Shown: piece by piece, positions 58,853 to 64,000 of the stretch
How positions within the stretch are numbered: position 1 is the first letter of the stretch
Layout of the letters: every line of letters begins with the position of its first letter
Assembly (NCBI GenBank): GCA_934438085.1
Contig: CAKSBC010000003.1
Coordinates: 67,330-131,329, forward strand
Length of the DNA: 64,000 bases
Source: an uncultured Lachnospiraceae bacterium
GTDB lineage: Bacteria; Bacillota; Clostridia; Lachnospirales; Lachnospiraceae
Direction of reading: 5' to 3'
Position numbers and translations under genes: made by a program
Notes under the pieces: model-generated
What the model saw: the letters and a program-made list of their open reading frames with translations, nothing else
Database searches by the model: none
What the model was told of the DNA's origin: nothing

Positions 58853-60840
58853 TGTCAGAAGAGAATAAGACAGATAATATTCAGGATAATCTTGAAGAAA
58901 TCGAAAAAAGCTTCGAGGTAAATAACGGACATAACGGAGATGAATATGACGCTTCTCAGATACAGATACTTGAAGGTCTTGAGGCTGTCAGAAAAAGACC
59001 CGGTATGTACATCGGTTCTACTGCATCCGCAGGACTTCATCACTGTGTATATGAGATAGTAGATAACTCTGTCGACGAGGCTTTGGCAGGTTTCTGTAAG
59101 AATATCGAGATACGCATAAATGCAGATAATTCTATAACTGTAACAGATGACGGACGAGGAATACCTGTAGATATTCAGAAAAAGGCCGGAAAGTCAGCAC
59201 TTGAGGTAGTTTATACAGTACTTCATGCCGGCGGTAAATTCGGCGGCGGAGGATATAAGGTATCCGGAGGTCTGCACGGAGTAGGTGCGTCTGTTGTTAA
59301 TGCACTTTCAGAGTGGCTTGAAGTTCATGTATTCAAAAACGGAAAAGAGTACATGCAGCGTTATGAGCGTGGAAAGGTTATGTGTCCGGTTAATGAGGTA
59401 GGCAGCTGTTCTGAGGATAAGCACGGAACAAGCGTTACATTCAAGCCTGATCCTGAAATATTTGAAGTTACCACTTTTGACTATAAGACACTTAAGACAA
59501 GATTCAGAGAGACTGCTTTTCTTACAAAGGGAATCAGTATTCGTCTTATTGATGACAGAGAAGAAAAGCATGACAAGACATTCTGTTATGAAGGCGGCAT
59601 AAAGGAATTTGTTGCCTATCTTAATAATGCGAGCGTTCCTCTTTACAACAACGTAATATACTGTGAGGGACTTAAGCAGAATGTATTTGTTGAAGTGGCA
59701 ATGCAGCATACAGATGCATACACTGAGAATATTTACACCTTTGTTAATAATATTAATACACCTGAGGGAGGAACTCATCTTACAGGCTTCAGAAATGCTC
59801 TTACAAAAACTGTAAATGACTATTGCAGAGCAAATAAGCTTCTTAAGGACAGTGAAGACAACCTTACAGGTGAGGATATAAGAGAAGGACTTACAGCTAT
59901 CATATCCGTAAAGATAGAGGATCCTCAGTTTGAAGGACAGACCAAGATGAAGCTTGGTACCTCGGAGGCATCTTCTGCAGTAAGTCAGATAGTATCTGAG
60001 CAGCTCACATATTTCCTTGAGCAGAATCCTCAGATTGCAAAGATGATGTGTGAGAAATCTATTCTTGCACAGAGAGCCAGAGCTGCAGCGAGAAAGGCAA
60101 GAGAGCTTACAAGGAGAAAATCTGTCCTTGAGGGAGCAGGACTTCCGGGTAAGCTTGCAGACTGTACGGAAAAGGATCCTGAAAGATGCGAGATATTCAT
60201 AGTCGAGGGAGATTCTGCATTAGGACCTGCCAAAAACTGCCGCGATATACGTTTCCAGGCAGTGCTTCCTCTTAGAGGAAAGGTGCTTAACGTAGAAAAA
60301 GCACGTATAGACAGAATATATGCCAATAAAGAAATTCAGGGAATGATAACTGCCTTCGGTACCGGAATACATGATGATTTTGATATATCAAAGCTTCGCT
60401 ATAATAAGATCATCATAATGACCGATGCCGATGTTGACGGTGCTCATATAGCAACTCTTATGCTGACCTTCATTTACCGCTTTATGCCTGAGCTTATAAA
60501 GCAGGGACATGTATATCTGGCACAGCCTCCTCTTTACTATGTCAGAAAGAATAAAAAGCTTTACTACGCATATAACGATCAGGAGAGAGATGTACTTCTT
60601 GAGAAGGTCGGAAAGGATGCTGACGTTCAGAGATTCAAAGGTCTTGGTGAGATGGAGGATCAGGAGCTTTCAGAGACAACTATGGATCCTGAAACCAGAA
60701 CACTTCTCAGAGTAAATATGGATGAGGATGCAAAATCTGAGCTGGATCTTACATTTACAACACTCATGGGAGATCAGGTAGAGCCGAGAAAGCTCTTTAT
60801 AGAGGAAAATGCAAAATACGTTAAGAACCTTGACGTATAA
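58852..60840 (+). CDS. gyrB: DNA gyrase subunit B
   Basis: A 662-residue protein. GHKL ATPase: EIVDNSVDEALAG (about 67-79), DDGRGIPVD (about 100-108) and GGLHGVGASVVNAL. TOPRIM: FIVEGDSALGPAKNCRDIRF (about 444-463) and MTDADVDGAHI (about 522-532). Position 449 onward reads LGPAKNCRD where most GyrB proteins have GGSAKQGRD. It supplies ATP-driven strand passage with GyrA. The N-terminus has a 30-residue acidic extension before the conserved start. Confidence 0.95.
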   Translation: MSEENKTDNIQDNLEEIEKSFEVNNGHNGDEYDASQIQILEGLEAVRKRPGMYIGSTASAGLHHCVYEIVDNSVDEALAGFCKNIEIRINADNSITVTDDGRGIPVDIQKKAGKSALEVVYTVLHAGGKFGGGGYKVSGGLHGVGASVVNALSEWLEVHVFKNGKEYMQRYERGKVMCPVNEVGSCSEDKHGTSVTFKPDPEIFEVTTFDYKTLKTRFRETAFLTKGISIRLIDDREEKHDKTFCYEGGIKEFVAYLNNASVPLYNNVIYCEGLKQNVFVEVAMQHTDAYTENIYTFVNNINTPEGGTHLTGFRNALTKTVNDYCRANKLLKDSEDNLTGEDIREGLTAIISVKIEDPQFEGQTKMKLGTSEASSAVSQIVSEQLTYFLEQNPQIAKMMCEKSILAQRARAAARKARELTRRKSVLEGAGLPGKLADCTEKDPERCEIFIVEGDSALGPAKNCRDIRFQAVLPLRGKVLNVEKARIDRIYANKEIQGMITAFGTGIHDDFDISKLRYNKIIIMTDADVDGAHIATLMLTFIYRFMPELIKQGHVYLAQPPLYYVRKNKKLYYAYNDQERDVLLEKVGKDADVQRFKGLGEMEDQELSETTMDPETRTLLRVNMDEDAKSELDLTFTTLMGDQVEPRKLFIEENAKYVKNLDV

Positions 60841-60855
60841 TTCCGGGAGAAACAG

Positions 60856-63342
60856 ATGGAACCAAATGTATACGATAAAATAAAAGACGTTGACCTTAAA
60901 AGTACAATGGAAAGCTCCTATATAGACTATGCAATGTCTGTAATAGTAGCCAGAGCACTTCCTGATGTTAAGGACGGACTCAAGCCTGTACAAAGACGTA
61001 TACTGTATGCTGCGCTTAAAATGGGTGCAACAGCAGATAAAAAAACTAAAAAGTGTGCGACTATAGTCGGTGAGACTATGGGTCATTATCATCCGCACGG
61101 AGATTCATCTATATACGGAGCTCTTGTTAATTTAGGTCAGCCATGGTCAACAAGATATCCGCTTATAGAAAAGCAGGGAAATTTCGGTTCTGAAGACGGT
61201 GATTCTCCTGCTGCAGCCAGATATACCGAAGGTAAGCTTTCCAAGCTCTCCATGGAAATGCTGGATTCAATAAATAAAAACACAGTAGATTTTGTGCCTA
61301 ACTTCTCAAATGAGCCTGGCTATGATGAGCCTACAGTACTTCCTGCGAGAATACCTAACATTCTTGTAAACGGAACGACCGGTATAGCTGTAGGTATGGC
61401 CACCAACATTCCTCCGCATAACCTGCGTGAGGTTATCGGTGCTGCCATAAAAATGATAGATAACAGGATCGAAGAAGATAGAGAAACAAGCTTAGATGAG
61501 CTGATGCAGATAGTAAAGGGACCTGATTTTCCTACAGGTGCCGAGATATTGGGCAGAAAAGGTATCGATGATGCGTACAGAACAGGACGCGGCAAGATAC
61601 GAATGAGAGCTGTCTGCGAAATAGAGACAATGCCGAACGGAAAGGGAGTAATAATAGTAAAAGAACTTCCTTACATGGTATTCCGTTCACGTGTCATTGA
61701 AAATATAGCTGATCTTGTAAAAGACAAGAAGATAGACGGAATAACAGCTATCAATGATACAATGGGTAAAAACTCTGACTCTAAGATCAGGATAGAATTA
61801 AGACGTGATGTTAATCCGCAGGTTATTCTGAACCAGCTTTATAAGCATACTCAGCTTCAGGAAACATTCGGAGCTATAATGCTTTGTATAGTGAACGGAG
61901 AGCCAAAGGTACTTAATCTTAAAGAAATACTTACAGAGTACCTTAAGCATCAGGAGGATGTCGTAACAAGAAGAACTCAGTTCGACCTTAAAAAGGCACA
62001 GGACAGAGCTCATATCTTAGAGGGACTCTTAAAGGCACTCGATCATATAGATGAGATCATTCAGATAATCAAATCAGCTGATGATGCAGAGGATGCAAAG
62101 CTTAAGCTCATAGAGAGATTTGCATTTACAGAAGTTCAGGCACAGTCAATAGTAGATATGAGACTGAGAGCACTGACAGGTCTCGAAAGAAAGAAAGTTG
62201 AAGATGAATATGCTGAACTTCAGAAGAAGATAGCATATTATCTTGAAATACTCGGAGACAAGAAAAAGCTGCTTGCAGTTATCAGAACTGAGATAAAGGA
62301 TATATCCGACAGATACGGAGATGACAGAAAAACAATGATAGTTCATGACGTATCTGAGATAGATATGGAAGATCTCATAGCAGATGACAGAATGATCATA
62401 ACCTTATCACATCTCGGATACATCAAGAGAATGGATGAGGATAATTTCCGTCAGCAGCAGAGAGGCGGAAAGGGAATCAAGGGAACACAGAATATAGAGG
62501 ATGACTATGTAGAGGATATGCTGATGACAACAAATCATCACTATATCATGTTCTTTACAAATATGGGCAGAGTCTATAGGATCAAATCCTACGAGATACC
62601 TGAAGCCTCACGTACCTCAAGAGGAACAGCGATAATCAATATACGTCCGCTGCAGCCGGAAGAAAAAATAAGTGCAGTCATTGCAATACGTGAAAACGAG
62701 TATGAGAATGAGGGCGCAAATCTTGTTATGGCAACAAGAAGCGGAATGATCAAGAAAACCGCTCTTAAGGAATATTCAAATGTCAGAAAGAACGGGCTTC
62801 TTGCATGCTCACTCAAAGAAGGCGATGAGCTTATAGAAGTTAAATTTACAGACGGCAATGAAGAAATCCTTCTCGTATCATCAAACGGAATGGCTATACG
62901 TATAGATGAAAATGATGTAAGAGCAACCGGAAGAGTATCAATGGGTGTTATCGGCATGAGGATAGGCGAAGGTGAAAGTGTAATCGGAATGCAGATACTG
63001 AACCAGGGAGAAAATCTTCTTGTAGTATCAGAATATGGTATGGGTAAGCAGACTCCTGTAAATGAATTCCATAAGCAGGGAAGAGCAGGAAAGGGCGTAC
63101 TCTGCTATAAGATCAATGATAAGACCGGAAAGCTCGTAGCAGCTAAGCTTGTTAATGACGGAACAGATATACTTCTTATAACCAATAAGGGACAAATGAT
63201 GAGAACAGCTATAGAGGACATATCCGTAATAGGACGTAATACCTCAGGCGTTAAGATCATGAATGTTGACCGTGATAATGACGAGTACATAGCAAGCATT
63301 GCTAAAGCAAAGAGGGAGGATGAGGAAGAAATAAATCCATAA
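60856..63342 (+). CDS. gyrA: DNA gyrase subunit A
   Basis: An 828-residue protein. The breakage-reunion domain has the quinolone region HPHGDSSIYGALV (Ser84, Gly88) and the catalytic Tyr123 in AARYTEGKL. The C-terminal beta-pinwheel carries the GyrA box RGGKGIKG (about 536-543). Normal length with an acidic tail. It introduces negative supercoils with GyrB, 15 bases downstream of it. Confidence 0.96.
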   Translation: MEPNVYDKIKDVDLKSTMESSYIDYAMSVIVARALPDVKDGLKPVQRRILYAALKMGATADKKTKKCATIVGETMGHYHPHGDSSIYGALVNLGQPWSTRYPLIEKQGNFGSEDGDSPAAARYTEGKLSKLSMEMLDSINKNTVDFVPNFSNEPGYDEPTVLPARIPNILVNGTTGIAVGMATNIPPHNLREVIGAAIKMIDNRIEEDRETSLDELMQIVKGPDFPTGAEILGRKGIDDAYRTGRGKIRMRAVCEIETMPNGKGVIIVKELPYMVFRSRVIENIADLVKDKKIDGITAINDTMGKNSDSKIRIELRRDVNPQVILNQLYKHTQLQETFGAIMLCIVNGEPKVLNLKEILTEYLKHQEDVVTRRTQFDLKKAQDRAHILEGLLKALDHIDEIIQIIKSADDAEDAKLKLIERFAFTEVQAQSIVDMRLRALTGLERKKVEDEYAELQKKIAYYLEILGDKKKLLAVIRTEIKDISDRYGDDRKTMIVHDVSEIDMEDLIADDRMIITLSHLGYIKRMDEDNFRQQQRGGKGIKGTQNIEDDYVEDMLMTTNHHYIMFFTNMGRVYRIKSYEIPEASRTSRGTAIINIRPLQPEEKISAVIAIRENEYENEGANLVMATRSGMIKKTALKEYSNVRKNGLLACSLKEGDELIEVKFTDGNEEILLVSSNGMAIRIDENDVRATGRVSMGVIGMRIGEGESVIGMQILNQGENLLVVSEYGMGKQTPVNEFHKQGRAGKGVLCYKINDKTGKLVAAKLVNDGTDILLITNKGQMMRTAIEDISVIGRNTSGVKIMNVDRDNDEYIASIAKAKREDEEEINP

Positions 63343-63352
63343 GAATTATTAG

Positions 63353-63409
63353 AACACCGACCTTAAAGATCAGATAAATGAAATCTGAGTATATAAGGCC
63401 GGTGTTTTG
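63353..63409 (+). terminator. terminator after gyrA
   Basis: AACACCGACCTTA pairs with TAAGGCCGGTGTT (one mismatch), with an inner ATCAGAT/ATCTGA stem, followed by TTGA. A modest T-tract. Confidence 0.65.
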
Positions 63410-63680
63410 ATATAAATGTGGATGAAATAAGCAAGAAGTGGATAAGTTACAGAAAAACAGAATGAAAAGTTGATAAAAATAAATAAAAAGAAAAAATTAT
63501 AAATATAGAAAAAACAAGATATAGTGTGTTTGAAAAAAATATAGAAAAATAAGATACAAAATGTGAAGAGATGAAAAAGAAGAGGTAAAATTTGTATCAA
63601 AATGCAGGTTGACAATTAAAGGACGAGCATCTATAATACATGCTACACGCGTTTGGCAGGAATGCAGATGCTGAGTAAAT
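63410..63680. other. gap between gyrA and tRNA-Ser
   Basis: AT-rich (long A runs around 63480-63545) with no supported gene. AGTGGATAA at 63437-63445 is a DnaA-box-like match. A possible tRNA promoter (TTGACA at 63611) lies about 70 bases before the tRNA. Confidence 0.4.
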
Positions 63681-63768
63681 GCAGAAGTACTCAAGAGGCC
63701 GAAGAGGCGCCCCTGCTAAGGGTGTAGGCTGGGCAACCGGCGCGAGGGTTCAAATCCCTCCTTCTGCG
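63681..63768 (+). tRNA. tRNA-Ser (anticodon GCT)
   Basis: An 88-base class II tRNA. Acceptor stem GCAGAAG/CTTCTGC with discriminator G, anticodon loop CTGCTAA giving GCT, a long variable arm (about 63724-63744), and T loop GGTTCAAATCC. CCA is not encoded. It reads AGC and AGT. Confidence 0.95.
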
Positions 63769-63812
63769 TCAAAGAGATTGAAATTAAGTTTTCAAAATCT
63801 TTAAAAAAGTTA

Positions 63813-63841
63813 TTGACAGTCAAAAAGATTTGTGATAAATT
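63813..63841 (+). promoter_or_regulatory. strong promoter P1, probably of an rRNA operon
   Basis: TTGACA (63813-63818), 17-base spacer, TAAATT (63836-63841), followed by AAGCTGTCGCTC. Confidence 0.6.
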
Positions 63842-63908
63842 AGATAAGCTGTCGCTCAAAAGAACACAGCATCACAAAATAAAGTTTTTAAAACATCTTA
63901 AAAAAATG

Positions 63909-63937
63909 TTGACAAAGACTTAACACTGTGATAACAT
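63909..63937 (+). promoter_or_regulatory. strong promoter P2, probably of an rRNA operon
   Basis: TTGACA (63909-63914), 17-base spacer, TAACAT (63932-63937), followed by AAGCTGTCACGAAAG. Spacing and downstream AAGCTGTC repeat those of P1, 96 bases upstream. Tandem, similar promoters near the origin are typical of rrn leaders; the 16S gene would begin outside the window. Confidence 0.6.
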
Positions 63938-64000
63938 AATGAAGCTGTCACGAAAGAGCATCGCTCTTAAAGATACAGCAAGAACCATAAAAAGTCAATA

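Noticed and set aside
63780..64000. Start of the 16S rRNA gene
   Set aside because: Promoter-like sequences are present, but no recognisable 16S 5' sequence appears before the window ends.

Overview
The window suggests a low-GC Firmicute of the Lachnospiraceae. The right half is the replication-origin region of a chromosome (rpmH-rnpA-yidD-yidC-jag, mnmG-rsmG-mnmE-parA-parB on the minus strand; dnaA-dnaN-recF-gyrB-gyrA on the plus strand). It carries family-level markers such as a DUF3881 protein next to murA. The genus cannot be fixed from the sequence alone.

Positions 1 to about 30,570 are the right-hand part of an integrated tailed phage (siphovirus-like). The window opens inside the tail tube gene. 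Going rightwards, all on the minus strand, come the head-tail connectors, an SU10-like major capsid protein, scaffold, head morphogenesis protein, SPP1-type portal and large terminase. Then comes a GC-rich plus-strand cassette (8.1-10.1 kb: an HTH regulator with divergent promoters and operators, two small conserved proteins, an FtsK-like ATPase). A likely small terminase, a split primase (SF3 helicase plus prim-pol), and a nucleotide-metabolism block (ThyX-like?, NrdD, NrdG, MazG) follow. The last early block is for recombination and replication (SSB-like, YqaJ exonuclease, ERF annealase, family B DNA polymerase, SF2 helicase, RecU-like resolvase), with a two-domain DUF2829/Tad2-like protein. 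The lysogeny switch (28.2-28.5 kb) separates the leftward early genes from a rightward repressor and a large serine integrase. The integrase gene ends inside the host sequence at the attachment site. The other end of the prophage lies left of the window.

From 30.5 to 35.4 kb is a variable host region: the 5' part of a helicase gene split by the prophage, a small hypothetical gene, two DUF4230 proteins, a 410-residue unknown protein, a decayed AbiEi-type antitoxin and tRNA-Arg(CCT). From 35.5 to 38.8 kb are a MITE-like hairpin, a metallo-beta-lactamase-fold hydrolase and a Cys/Met-metabolism PLP enzyme, with a divergent LysR regulator.

From 38.9 to 54.6 kb the minus strand carries envelope and origin-proximal housekeeping genes: DUF1461, DUF3881, murA, a large secreted or anchored unknown, DUF4446, parB/parA with two perfect parS sites, mnmE, rsmG, mnmG, jag, yidC, yidD, rnpA and rpmH. 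From 54.9 to 63.3 kb the plus strand carries dnaA, dnaN, recF, gyrB and gyrA, with DnaA-box clusters on both sides of dnaA. The window ends with tRNA-Ser(GCT) and two tandem strong promoters that probably drive an rRNA operon just outside.

Most notable: the regulated plus-strand cassette between the terminase genes, flanked by two related 87-bp dyads; a poly-G tract one base short of restoring a coupled start codon after nrdD; a single in-frame TGA in an HD hydrolase; a two-domain Tad2-like protein; and an integrase whose C-terminus is encoded by host DNA.
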